Below, piece by piece: positions 1 to 8,057 of a stretch of 22,014 bases of DNA; the first letter of the stretch is position 1, and every line of letters begins with the position of its first letter. Position numbers and translations under genes: made by a program. The stretch spans positions 1 to 22,014 of the forward strand of contig JAIRYX010000293.1 in assembly GCA_031267635.1 (NCBI GenBank), written 5' to 3'. The notes beneath the pieces are model-generated. The model did no database searches. It was given only the letters and a program-made list of their open reading frames with translations, and was not told where the DNA came from. The stretch comes from Planctomycetaceae bacterium. GTDB taxonomy: Bacteria; Planctomycetota; Planctomycetia; Pirellulales; Thermoguttaceae.

Positions 1-1
1 A

Positions 2-97
2 AGAATCATCGATTTTTTAGACCTCGTAAACGACAACCCAAAAAAAATCAAAAAAATACGTGCCACTATCAAAAAACTCTTGCAAAGCACCGCGTAA
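2..97 (+). CDS. C-terminal end of a gene entering from the left (partial)
   Basis: One plus-strand frame is open from the window edge to a TAA at 95-97 and encodes about 31 residues ending LLQSTA. The stretch is rich in Lys, Ile and Leu (DNPKKIKKIRATIKKLL) and reads like the charged helical end of a real protein. It would be convergent with the glycosyltransferase gene on the other strand, overlapping its last 29 bases. There is too little sequence for a family call, and a chance open frame of this length cannot be excluded. Confidence 0.4.
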   Translation, partial: RIIDFLDLVNDNPKKIKKIRATIKKLLQSTA

Positions 98-1487
98 TAT
101 TTGTGTTAATACTTTTGCTCATAATAGACCAAACAAGTAAACCGACAACAGTTATTTTAAAAATTTTTCCTTTCTTCACTGAAATCTCCGCAATCCTTGA
201 GATTCCGATGAAGAAAAAAGGAAACGCAGGTAAAACATATCGGAAATGTCTGCTGAATCCTGTTTGAGAACTCACGAAGATCAAAAGAATAATCGCCGGT
301 AATAAAAGAATCATTTCATCAAGCCAATGGACATTCTGTTCTGGACATTCCGTCTTTTTAGGCGTCCGCGCGATTATGGAAAATACGAGTGCAAGAATTC
401 CAAGTCCCCATGTTCCCAATGGAATTTTCAAAGCGGCACATTCAAGATAATAGTACCACCAACCATGATTTGACCATTGACCATTAAGATAAGAAGAAAG
501 CCCTTTCTCAAAATCCACCTTTTGAAGATCAATGCCGACGATATAGTTTCGGGGGAAAGGAACAGGAATGGACGCAAACGTTGTTTCCGCCAACAGATTT
601 CCTCCATGTTGCTCTTCAACAACGGAATCTTTGCCTGCCAACATCCGGCTTGCAAATTGATAATGACCAATTTTTGTCAAAGTTCCTTCAAATCCATAAC
701 CAAGATTCAAGACAAACAGACTGATAGTCAGTAAAAGAAACATTTGACCGGATTGTGAAGACCATAATTTCCAAGAACGTTTTCCGGTGTGGAAAAAAGA
801 CCAGATAATCCATAACAGAGGAAACAGAGGTAAAAGAATAACCCATGTCAATTTTGTCAACAGGGCAAGCCCAAGTGTAACGCCTGCAACGAAAGCATTA
901 CCGTTTTCAGGAATACGAAGCCATTTCCAAAAAAAATACCCTGCCATAAGCCCTAAAGAAGTAGCGGGCAAATCGGGCATGACCATGCTTCCCCAAGTGA
1001 GAAGATTCGGTGAAAAACACCAAAGAGTAAGAGCCGTTAAACCTGCCCATTCTCCATAAAGTTCTTTTGCCCACCGTTGAATAAAATAACACCCCGCCAA
1101 CCAAAACGGAAGACATGACAAACGAGCAATGAAAAGATACCATCGGAGATTTTCCGTATTTCGTCTGACAAAACCAAGTCCCAAACTGAATTCAGGACGC
1201 GAACCGACTTTGTCGCTTTCAACATGTTCTTCATAAAGAGTCCAATCAACATCCGGCCGCTCCAAACGCGCTATCGGCAATGAAGCCATCATTCGTGTGA
1301 TTGGAGGATTAACGCAATAAAGATCAAAACGTCCGTATTTCCAAATTGCTAAACCGCCAACCACATTTGCCGCCTCGTCATGATTGGAACTGCTGTTGAT
1401 GTTCACGCAACACAGCAAAATTGACGAAAAAACAGTCAATCCTATTCCAATAAAAAAGCGGTAGTCTTTCACACACTCTTTTTCCAT
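69..1487 (-). CDS. GT39/PMT-type integral membrane glycosyltransferase
   Basis: Encodes about 472 residues, mostly hydrophobic, with roughly ten membrane segments. A first membrane helix (residues 11-28) is followed by an extracytoplasmic loop carrying Asp-Glu at 37-38 (NHDEAANVVGG). The loop then has the NPPITRMMASLP stretch, matching the acidic first loop and NPP region of GT39-like enzymes. Such enzymes transfer a sugar from a polyprenyl-phosphate donor to an acceptor outside the membrane; donor and acceptor cannot be read here. The open frame extends upstream to 1583, but the ATG at 1485-1487 is the better start: hydrophobic residues follow at once, and it overlaps the 3' end of the upstream gene by only 19 bases. 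That overlap suggests translational coupling. No strong Shine-Dalgarno sequence is visible. The family call is fairly sure, the substrate is unknown. Confidence 0.8.
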   Translation of the reverse strand: MEKECVKDYRFFIGIGLTVFSSILLCCVNINSSSNHDEAANVVGGLAIWKYGRFDLYCVNPPITRMMASLPIARLERPDVDWTLYEEHVESDKVGSRPEFSLGLGFVRRNTENLRWYLFIARLSCLPFWLAGCYFIQRWAKELYGEWAGLTALTLWCFSPNLLTWGSMVMPDLPATSLGLMAGYFFWKWLRIPENGNAFVAGVTLGLALLTKLTWVILLPLFPLLWIIWSFFHTGKRSWKLWSSQSGQMFLLLTISLFVLNLGYGFEGTLTKIGHYQFASRMLAGKDSVVEEQHGGNLLAETTFASIPVPFPRNYIVGIDLQKVDFEKGLSSYLNGQWSNHGWWYYYLECAALKIPLGTWGLGILALVFSIIARTPKKTECPEQNVHWLDEMILLLPAIILLIFVSSQTGFSRHFRYVLPAFPFFFIGISRIAEISVKKGKIFKITVVGLLVWSIMSKSINTNITRCFARVF

Positions 1488-2767
1488 TTGATTGCACGGT
1501 GCTTTTTGATTGTATAATATCTTAAAACCAATCCCAAGGTGGTAAACATCATTCCTAGGGTAATAAGAGTGATACGTCTCCAAGAATAAAATTCACGCCA
1601 ATTAGTCTTTGGTTTTGGGGATTCGCCGTAAGGACATAATTTAACGATTTTTCCGTTTTTTTGAGTGATATACGCTTCTTTTTCAATATCGTTCAACAAT
1701 ATATCGCCTTCGGTCAAAGGAAATCCCTGATAAGTAAAACGTTCGGGCGGAATAGGAGAATTTAGTTTTGAATCAAGCTGTTCGTAGGAAACAAGACTGT
1801 TGAGATTCGCAAGGTAAAAATTATATTTTCTAGGCAAAAAAATATCGTTATTCTGCTTTTCCCAATGCCATTGGAGCTGAATAGAGAGTGCTTTATTAGG
1901 AGAAAATTCTGAATGCTCAATGGCATTAAAATCAAATTGACCGGAATGAATTGTTTTTCGTATTCGATAGTTTCTGTCTGGAGTATATTCCTCAATACTA
2001 TACCAAATATTATCTTTATCCAAACATTGAAAAACCCGTAATCTCTGATCAGTCCTTGTTTTTAATTCTTCTCTGTTACCTGTTAGTATCTCGGCACGCT
2101 CTGAATACAATCCCCAATGTTTTTCCCATCTTATAGATTTACGGAAACAAAAGAAAAAACGAGGATCGCTTCTTGTTGAAATAGGAGACGGATCAATCAC
2201 ATAGGCGGGTTGTTGTCTGACAACTTTTTTCTTTTCAATTTTATAATTTGGAATTTCATTAAATCGTGCTGAAATCGGCTGGTGTGAATATAACGATAGG
2301 AGATCCCCCGCGTGAAAGATTAATTGCAATCCAGAGATCGCCGCTGTTTTGGGGGAATCAATCCATTGTTTTCCTTGACTGGGATCATATAAAAGACATT
2401 CATCACAGTCATAACGCCAGTTAAGACTGTCGTTGATCATGTCGATTGCAAATGTCATTTTCCCATTTTCTTTTTCATAGGGATATTTTCCAAAACAACT
2501 ATAGAACGTTACTCCGTAAACGGCTTCCCATGTTTTTATCTTTTCGTAGTTGGCATTCGCGTGGTCATAAATGACTCGGAAAACCTTTGCTTTTTCTTCA
2601 AGTGAAGTAATTTCCTGCCAATCAAGATGTTCAGGGACTAACGTTTTCGGTTTTTCCGGAAAAATTCCGTTTGGAACTTCGTCTGCAAAGATCCGAGGGG
2701 ACGTTATGAGCAGAAACAAACAAATCCAGAACAATAAATTTGATTCAACAAACCAATATTTTCTCAT
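1469..2767 (-). CDS. Exported protein with C-terminal membrane anchor, function unknown
   Basis: A 432-residue protein starting at ATG 2765-2767. It has an N-terminal signal peptide (hydrophobic residues 10-25, then IFADE) and a membrane helix near the C-terminus (about 402-420, LGMMFTTLGLVL), followed by a basic tail. The segment NYEKIKTWEAVYGVTFYS, then alternating beta-like stretches, recalls the large LolA-like or outer-membrane-lipoprotein-sorting-like exported proteins of planctomycetes. I cannot confirm that fold by eye. The mature part would lie outside the cytoplasmic membrane. The stop codon overlaps the start of the GT39-type gene, so the two are probably co-transcribed and may act on the same surface product. 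The region is poorer in G+C than the leuA and HEAT genes to its right. Confidence 0.75.
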   Translation of the reverse strand: MRKYWFVESNLLFWICLFLLITSPRIFADEVPNGIFPEKPKTLVPEHLDWQEITSLEEKAKVFRVIYDHANANYEKIKTWEAVYGVTFYSCFGKYPYEKENGKMTFAIDMINDSLNWRYDCDECLLYDPSQGKQWIDSPKTAAISGLQLIFHAGDLLSLYSHQPISARFNEIPNYKIEKKKVVRQQPAYVIDPSPISTRSDPRFFFCFRKSIRWEKHWGLYSERAEILTGNREELKTRTDQRLRVFQCLDKDNIWYSIEEYTPDRNYRIRKTIHSGQFDFNAIEHSEFSPNKALSIQLQWHWEKQNNDIFLPRKYNFYLANLNSLVSYEQLDSKLNSPIPPERFTYQGFPLTEGDILLNDIEKEAYITQKNGKIVKLCPYGESPKPKTNWREFYSWRRITLITLGMMFTTLGLVLRYYTIKKHRAIKWKKSV

Positions 2768-2879
2768 TGTGATAATCTTTCGTCTTTTGAAAATAATAAA
2801 AAATGTAACGGTACAAAAAAATATCCGTGAACGATTACAAGTATCATATCAATTGAATTCTTATAAGGTACTTTGTAAC

Positions 2880-2960
2880 TATACTACAAACGGCTAGAAA
2901 ATACACTTTCTTTTGCTCGCTATATAATGAAATGCCCCATTCAAACCCGTTTGTAGTATA
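2880..2960. repeat. 81-bp element with 14-bp perfect terminal inverted repeats
   Basis: TATACTACAAACGG at 2880-2893 is the exact reverse complement of CCGTTTGTAGTATA at 2947-2960. Both ends carry TA at the outer edge, as left by IS630/mariner-type insertion. The 53-bp interior holds no gene. This suits a small non-autonomous element (MITE) or a hairpin; no matching transposase is in the window. Confidence 0.5.
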
Positions 2961-3276
2961 TTCAACCGTCCACCCCAAATAAATCCGCACGGCAACTGTG
3001 TAATTCCCCGAAAGACTTTGTCATTGCAGCCCTTATTTATCAAGTTTCCCTTAGTAGCCAACAAAGTCCTCTCACATGCGCCCTTATGCCTTTATTTTTT
3101 AGATCATGGATTTTTATCAAAAATTTTTGAACGAAAAAGAGTTGAGACGCAAAAGTAGAGGCGCATATTTGACGATTTCATCGTGATTTTGTTTGTTGGT
3201 TTTATCACAAACAAAAACAGGGGATTTATCAAGGTCAATCTTTTTGAGTTGTGGCGTACTGTCTTTGTTGTTGAGT

Positions 3277-3301
3277 AAAATGCGGTTTTTGTCCGCATTT
3301 T
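3277..3301 (-). terminator. Hairpin terminator downstream of the LeuA-like gene
   Basis: A perfect 9-bp stem (AAAATGCGG at 3277-3285, CCGCATTTT at 3293-3301) has a 7-nt loop. On the minus strand the stem ends in TTTT, 28 bases beyond the stop codon at 3329. The T-runs on both sides could let it work in both directions. Confidence 0.65.
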
Positions 3302-3328
3302 TCACGTGGCGTCCAATGTTCGTACCGG

Positions 3329-4885
3329 TTATTTCTCCTCCCGATGTGTTGGCAGTAATTTAGCGTTTCGACAAAGTAGCATACTTTTTAGTTGCCGAAA
3401 GCGGTTGATTGCGTCGAGGCAGCATTCAAAAAGTAAACGTCCGGGAATCGCACCGGAACGTTCCGCTGCGGCGGGCGGTTCGTCGGAAATCGTAATCTCC
3501 GCATAGAGACGATAATGTCCGTCGCGTCCGTTCAGCTCCATTCGGGAAAGCGACAAATCGAAATCGCAACCGGAACCGGAACATTTTCGAGCCGCATCCA
3601 CGACCGCTTTTTCCGCCGTTAGACCTTCCCCGACAACCGTTCGATTATCGGAAAGCGTCGCCATCACACGGCTGTATTGATCGTAGTGATATTCAGAATA
3701 CGCCAAACAACAAACCGGCTGCGGAACGCCGGACGGCAACGGCAGAAACTCCGCCGCAAGATGATAAAACTCCGTCGCGCCGACTGTTCGTTTGCCCGAC
3801 TGTTTAATCTGTTCCAAAATCCGTTCCGCTTCGTCGTCCGTGATTTCTCCAAGTCCGTATTGTTCGGCGGCAAGACGAACGCCCGCTTTTCCCGAATGGC
3901 GAGAAAGAACAATCCGCTCCGGCGCTCGACCGGATATTCTCGCGGATTCCGGCGAGTAATTGTCTTCCGAAACCGCCGCTCCTCTTTGATGAATCCCCGA
4001 CGCGTGAGCGTGAACGTTCCAGCCGGTCAGCGGCTTGAGCGGTCCCAACGAAATTCCGGCAGAACGGCAAAACGCCGTCGTTAAATCGGCAAGACGTTCC
4101 AAGCGGATTCCCGTCGCCGCACGGTAGGTCTCGGGATGCGACGCAAGATTGACGGCGATTTCCTCCAAAGCGGCATTTCCCGCGCGTTCTCCTAATCCGC
4201 CGACCGTCGCTTCCACCTGATTGCAGCCGGCTTCCACTGCGGCAAGCGTATTCGCCGACGCCAGTCCGAAATCGTTATGACAATGAACGCTCAAGCCGGC
4301 TTGTTCAAATCCCGACACTCTTGTCCGTAGCGTTTGAATCAGCGTCTTCATTTGCGGCGGCGCGAGAATGCCGAGCGTGTCGGCAATGTTGACGACTGTT
4401 GCTCCCGCAGCAATCACCGCTTCGCAATAATCGCAGAGAAAGTTCAAATCGGCGCGTGTCGCGTCTTCCGCTCCGGCTTCCACCGCGAAACTCAGTCCCG
4501 CCGCAAACGTTACGGCTTTTACCGCTTGTTCTAAAAGCTGCAAATGAGAAAGTTTCCCCGCTGCGGCAAGATGAGCGTCGCTGACCGGTAGCGTTAGATG
4601 CAAAATTCCCGATTCGCCGAGAAGATTCGCCGTACCGCGAATCTCCGTACTTTTCGCGCGGCACATCATCGCCGCTTTCGCCGAACTCCCTCGCAAGACC
4701 GCCGCCGTTTCTCGACACGCATAGAAATCCGCGTCCGACGAAAACGGAAAACCCGCTTCGACAATATCAACGCCCGCCTCCGCCAACGCCAATGCTAACG
4801 GCGGTTTCTCGTTTTGTGAAAACGCAAATCCCGCCGCCTGGTCGCCGTCGCGCAATGTCGTGTCGAAAACTGTTATCCGCCGCAT
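3329..4885 (-). CDS. leuA: 2-isopropylmalate synthase-like enzyme (LeuA/homocitrate synthase family)
   Basis: A 518-residue DRE-TIM metallolyase. The N-terminus has DTTLRDGDQ (8-16), the metal/acid Asp-Arg motif. HCHND at 201-205 supplies metal-binding histidines, GGLGERAGNA at 229-238 is the glycine-rich active-site segment, and HASGIHQRG at 294-302 plus the HSG at 330-332 match the linker subdomain of LeuA-type enzymes. Residues about 400-500 resemble a divergent LeuA dimer/regulatory domain. LeuA condenses acetyl-CoA with 2-oxoisovalerate, the first step to leucine; length and the extra domain favour LeuA over the shorter NifV. The usual Asp of GIHQDG is Arg here. The start is ATG 4883-4885, with GGAG nine bases upstream; the open frame reaches back to a TTG at 4906. 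No other leu gene is adjacent. Family sure, exact substrate less so. Confidence 0.8.
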   Translation of the reverse strand: MRRITVFDTTLRDGDQAAGFAFSQNEKPPLALALAEAGVDIVEAGFPFSSDADFYACRETAAVLRGSSAKAAMMCRAKSTEIRGTANLLGESGILHLTLPVSDAHLAAAGKLSHLQLLEQAVKAVTFAAGLSFAVEAGAEDATRADLNFLCDYCEAVIAAGATVVNIADTLGILAPPQMKTLIQTLRTRVSGFEQAGLSVHCHNDFGLASANTLAAVEAGCNQVEATVGGLGERAGNAALEEIAVNLASHPETYRAATGIRLERLADLTTAFCRSAGISLGPLKPLTGWNVHAHASGIHQRGAAVSEDNYSPESARISGRAPERIVLSRHSGKAGVRLAAEQYGLGEITDDEAERILEQIKQSGKRTVGATEFYHLAAEFLPLPSGVPQPVCCLAYSEYHYDQYSRVMATLSDNRTVVGEGLTAEKAVVDAARKCSGSGCDFDLSLSRMELNGRDGHYRLYAEITISDEPPAAAERSGAIPGRLLFECCLDAINRFRQLKSMLLCRNAKLLPTHREEK

Positions 4886-4953
4886 ATTTCTCATCTCCTG
4901 CCGCAATGTTTTTCACGCGGAACAAGCGGAAAAACCGCGAAAGAGAATTTTTT

Positions 4954-5152
4954 AGGGACAAAAGGGACATCTGGGACTTTAGTGACTTGTTCTTTGGATT
5001 TTAAGAGTTGCTTTTTCAATTTTGGGAGTTGCTCTTTTGATTTCGGAATTTGCCCTTTCGATTAGAGAACCACTGCTCTTCTGATTTCAGAAGCTCTTTG
5101 CTCAAGCATCTCGCTCGTCCCCTTAGTCCCAAAAGTCCCTTTTGTCCTTTGG
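4954..5152. repeat. GGGAC inverted-repeat element A
   Basis: The left arm (4954-4987) has GGGAC motifs at 9-base spacing: AGGGACAAAAGGGACATC and so on. The right arm (5116-5152) carries the inverted complement (AGTCCCTTTTGTCC). The ~128-nt middle contains three degenerate copies of GAGTTGCTCTTTTGATTTCGG (from about 5005, 5026 and 5073). These resemble the linker between units of the tandem array at 8058-8767. The element fills most of the gap between the LeuA-like gene and the HEAT gene and lies 3' of the latter's stop. Confidence 0.75.
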
Positions 5153-5223
5153 AAACACGAGAAATCAATTTGCAGTTTGCAGCGGACAATTGCCGAAAGA
5201 CAGTTCTCTGAAAGCCGGAACTG

Positions 5224-7653
5224 TTAGAGTCCGCTTTCTTCGATTCGGATATTCCGGTACCATGCTTCGCTCGGTCCCGCGGCGTGAATCTGTAATCCGA
5301 CGACTCCTTTGCGCGGGATAGTTCCGTCCGGTTCTTTATATTCGACAGTCGGCACGCCGTTGAGTGAAATCCGGATCGTATCGCCCTTACAAACAATTTC
5401 CAGCTCGTTCCAATCGTTTTCGCGGAAAATCGGCTTGACCGTTTCTTCTTTCACTTCCGCCAAAAACTTATTGCGGCGGGACTCGTCATAAAGCCCTCCC
5501 CAATAATGGAACGTGTTCGTCATGTCCGCTTGATAGCCGGAAACTTCATTCGGTTTGTTCGCGTCTTGCGGCAATCGTTGCGAACGCAATTGAACGCCGG
5601 CATTGGCGCCGTCTCCAATTACTTTCGCTTCAAGCCGAAGCGTAAAATCGCCGTACTCTTTCTTCGTTGTGATAAACTCGTTTCTCGGAATCGGTTTCTC
5701 CAGCGATCCGCCGACAATCGCGCCGTCTTCAATACGAAACCACTTTGCGTTTTCCTCGTTTCGGAACTCCCAATTTTCAAACGTCTTGCCGTCGAACAAC
5801 GGCGTTTCTTTCGCGACTTGCGAAAAACGTTTCAGCGTATCTTCCGCCAGCTTTTTGTCGTCCTCGCGAGCGGCGAGAGTCAACGCCTTTTTGCTCATCT
5901 CTTGTTTTTGCTCGAGCGGAAGCCCCATTTGACGGATGACGCGGATATAACCGCGAAGCGTACGAACTTGGTATTTACTTCCCGCCGGAAATTTTCCCGC
6001 AAGCTCCAGCAGAAACGGCGCGACCTCCGGCGTTGTCCAATTGCCGAGCCATTCCGTCGCTTTATCCCGCACCAAATCGTCGTCGTTCAACGCCGCGTCC
6101 GCAACCGCTTTCGCCGCTTTTTCGCCGCCGAGCAAAAATAAGAGTTCCAGAATGAACGCTCTTGTTATCGGAACGGGCGTTAAAGCGTCCGCTTCGTGAT
6201 TGAGAACCTCTTCTATCGCGGTAACGCCCGCGTTGGGATCGGTGATTCTCAAACACATCGTTCTCATCGTTTCCATTTCCGTCGCTTGCGTCGCTGTGTA
6301 TCTTGAGATGATCGGTTGCCGGACAAACCGCGTCAAAAGCGATTTCAAATCCGACGGCTGAACGTCCGCCGCCTTTGCGAAAGCGTAGTAAGCGTTCGCG
6401 TAAAGTTCGGGATCGTCGAAGAGAGCTTGCAGTTTTTCTTTCGCTTCGGCAATCCGCCGTTCTCCGATCACATACAACGCCGCCGAACGGATCTTCTTGT
6501 TCGGGGAATCCAGAAGCGGAATAATCGCCGCGTGAAATTCTTTGCCTTGAAGCATCGCAAGCCCTTCTCGTCCGGCGGCGGACAACTCTTGATCAGAGGA
6601 AGCGACGGCATACAGCATTGCGTTCATTCCTCGCATGTCTCCGATTGCGCCAATCGCTTTCACGGCGGCGAGTTTCGTGAGCGGCTCGTCTCCTTGAACA
6701 ATGTGCAGCAATTCCGGCACGACCGCCGCGTCTTTACGTCTGCCGATTGTTTCGATCAACGCCGCTTTGTTTTCGTTCGGAAGATTGGTGAAATTGTCGA
6801 GAATGATTTTTCCGGTCTGCGGAGACTGCAATCGATTGGCAAGATCAAGGAGCGGCTTAAAACCGTCGTGTGCGTCGTCTTCTGTTTTCAGCATTTCGGC
6901 GAAACGCGGGAGAGAACGCTCTTCGTCCAGAAGAATCGCGACGCGAACGGCATTCCTGAAAACGGACGGAAACTCTTCATGTTTTTCTAATTCCGCCAAG
7001 AGCGACGCTGCCGAATCTTTGTTGCCCGCAACAATCAATCGTTCCGCCGCAAAGAGCAAAGCGTTTGCCGCCGCTTCACGATTGTCGGACTCCGCGTTGT
7101 TCAACTTGTCCGATAAGAACGTTGTCGCGTCCGGCGTCGCGATTTTTCCGAGAGCATAAATTGCCGCTTGCGCAACGATTTCCTCTTCGCTGTCCGCACA
7201 TCGGACGAGCGAGGGAACAGCTTTTTCATCGCGCACGGAGCCGAGCGATTCAACGACTCCCGCGAGATTGTTTCCCTTCAGCGTTTCGAGCGATTCCCGC
7301 AACGCGATCATTCCCGACTCGCCGGGCAGATTGACGAGCGCGGTTCGGACATTCGTGTTAAGCTGCTCGACGTTGAGGAGCTTTTTCAACTCCGCCGCCG
7401 CATCCGCCGTTCCGGTTTGCGTCAGTTGCAAAACAGCCATTGCCGCGTGATGCAGTTGCTCGTCGGACGGTTTTTCATCTTGGAAAACGTCTTGCAGAAT
7501 TTTAACGCTCTTTGCCGTCTCTTCCGGCGACGCGGCGTTATCCTGTTGAGCGTCAACGGACGCCGTCGCCGCATTCTGTTGAGCGTCAACGGACACAGGC
7601 GACGCGAAAATAAACAGCGTTGCCATTATCGTAAAAAACAGAATCTGTTTCAT
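5224..7653 (-). CDS. Secreted HEAT-repeat protein with C-terminal DUF1080 domain
   Basis: An 809-residue protein. Residues 1-25 form a signal peptide (ILFFTIMATLFIFASPVSVDA). Residues about 60-590 are alpha-helical HEAT repeats with the recurrent pattern AVPSLVRCADSEEEIVAQAA, ALGKIA and similar. Residues about 615-809 are a DUF1080 (3-keto-disaccharide hydrolase/LamG-like) beta-sandwich starting LFDGKTFENWEF, with GVQLRSQR and WNELEIVCKGD. In planctomycetes DUF1080 domains occur in exported proteins linked to glycan breakdown, so an extracytoplasmic carbohydrate-related role is likely, with the repeats as a binding scaffold; this is inference. The start at ATG 7651-7653 is supported by GGAG nine bases upstream; the frame reads back to 7746 but without a signal sequence there. 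An 11-residue duplication (SVDAQQNAATA then SVDAQQ) repeats the probable cleavage site. Confidence 0.85.
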   Translation of the reverse strand: MKQILFFTIMATLFIFASPVSVDAQQNAATASVDAQQDNAASPEETAKSVKILQDVFQDEKPSDEQLHHAAMAVLQLTQTGTADAAAELKKLLNVEQLNTNVRTALVNLPGESGMIALRESLETLKGNNLAGVVESLGSVRDEKAVPSLVRCADSEEEIVAQAAIYALGKIATPDATTFLSDKLNNAESDNREAAANALLFAAERLIVAGNKDSAASLLAELEKHEEFPSVFRNAVRVAILLDEERSLPRFAEMLKTEDDAHDGFKPLLDLANRLQSPQTGKIILDNFTNLPNENKAALIETIGRRKDAAVVPELLHIVQGDEPLTKLAAVKAIGAIGDMRGMNAMLYAVASSDQELSAAGREGLAMLQGKEFHAAIIPLLDSPNKKIRSAALYVIGERRIAEAKEKLQALFDDPELYANAYYAFAKAADVQPSDLKSLLTRFVRQPIISRYTATQATEMETMRTMCLRITDPNAGVTAIEEVLNHEADALTPVPITRAFILELLFLLGGEKAAKAVADAALNDDDLVRDKATEWLGNWTTPEVAPFLLELAGKFPAGSKYQVRTLRGYIRVIRQMGLPLEQKQEMSKKALTLAAREDDKKLAEDTLKRFSQVAKETPLFDGKTFENWEFRNEENAKWFRIEDGAIVGGSLEKPIPRNEFITTKKEYGDFTLRLEAKVIGDGANAGVQLRSQRLPQDANKPNEVSGYQADMTNTFHYWGGLYDESRRNKFLAEVKEETVKPIFRENDWNELEIVCKGDTIRISLNGVPTVEYKEPDGTIPRKGVVGLQIHAAGPSEAWYRNIRIEESGL

Positions 7654-7710
7654 GATGGGATTCTCCAATAGGATTATGTGTGTTTGGTTGAATAGATTTT
7701 GAGTTTTCGG

Positions 7711-7843
7711 AAAGGACGCGAGGGACTTCAGCGACTTGCGAGACAAGAGCGGCTCATGAACTTACGTTTTCATTCGTGGAAATCTCTTTCCGAAACATAA
7801 GTTTCCTGCGTCTCTTTTGTCCGCGAAGTCCCAAGTGTCCCTG
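7711..7843. repeat. GGGAC inverted-repeat element B
   Basis: The left arm AAGGACGCGAGGGACTTCAG at 7712-7731 and a right arm at 7809-7843 (TTTGTCCGCGAAGTCCCAAG and following) are imperfect reverse complements with the same 9-base GGGAC rhythm as the other elements. It lies just upstream of the HEAT gene start, the only member here clearly on the 5' side of a gene without also following one closely. Confidence 0.6.
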
Positions 7844-7954
7844 TTGCTCGCCGGAATCCCGTCGGGGATTAAAATCATCGGCTTTTTTCTTTTGTTTACG
7901 CTAAATTGTTTACTGACAAAGGTTTCGGCGTGTACGCCGAGCGTTCCGCCGCAC

Positions 7955-8010
7955 GCGACAGAACCGCCGTCGCTGGCGACAGAGCCGCCGTCGCTGGCAA
8001 CAGAGCCGCC
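7955..8010 (+). repeat. 21-bp tandem repeat, 2.7 copies
   Basis: GCGACAGAACCGCCGTCGCTG at 7955 is followed by near-identical copies at 7976 and 7997 (the last incomplete). Read on the plus strand it gives ATEPPSL repeated three times. This comes right after a hydrophobic, signal-peptide-like stretch ending VSAC in the same frame. No good start codon or Shine-Dalgarno sequence precedes it, so I list it as a repeat and not as a gene. Confidence 0.7.
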
Positions 8011-8057
8011 GGATTGTAATCCGAAATTGCTGGGGGATTTCCGAAAAGTTTTCGGGT

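Larger units (their letters stand above)
2768..3328. other. Intergenic stretch with repeat remnants and a terminator
   Basis: No convincing gene lies in these 560 bases. They hold an 81-bp inverted-repeat element (2880-2960), a 20-bp sequence repeated exactly inside the transposase-like gene 15.6 kb away (2976-2995), and a hairpin terminator (3277-3301). On the minus strand a weak promoter candidate for the gene starting at 2767 (TTGTAG, 18 nt, TATAAG) overlaps the left arm of the inverted repeat. That promoter is tentative. Confidence 0.5.

Noticed and set aside
3117..3305. 62-residue minus-strand frame starting at GTG, just downstream of the LeuA-like gene
   Set aside because: Composition is protein-like, but the start lies in the terminator hairpin, no Shine-Dalgarno sequence precedes it, and no family is recognised.
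5506..6141. Long antisense frames inside the HEAT gene (also 6316-6990), the LeuA-like gene (3677-4084) and the oxidoreductase (9272-9952)
   Set aside because: They are Arg-rich shadows of strongly supported genes on the other strand, produced by the codon bias of those genes.
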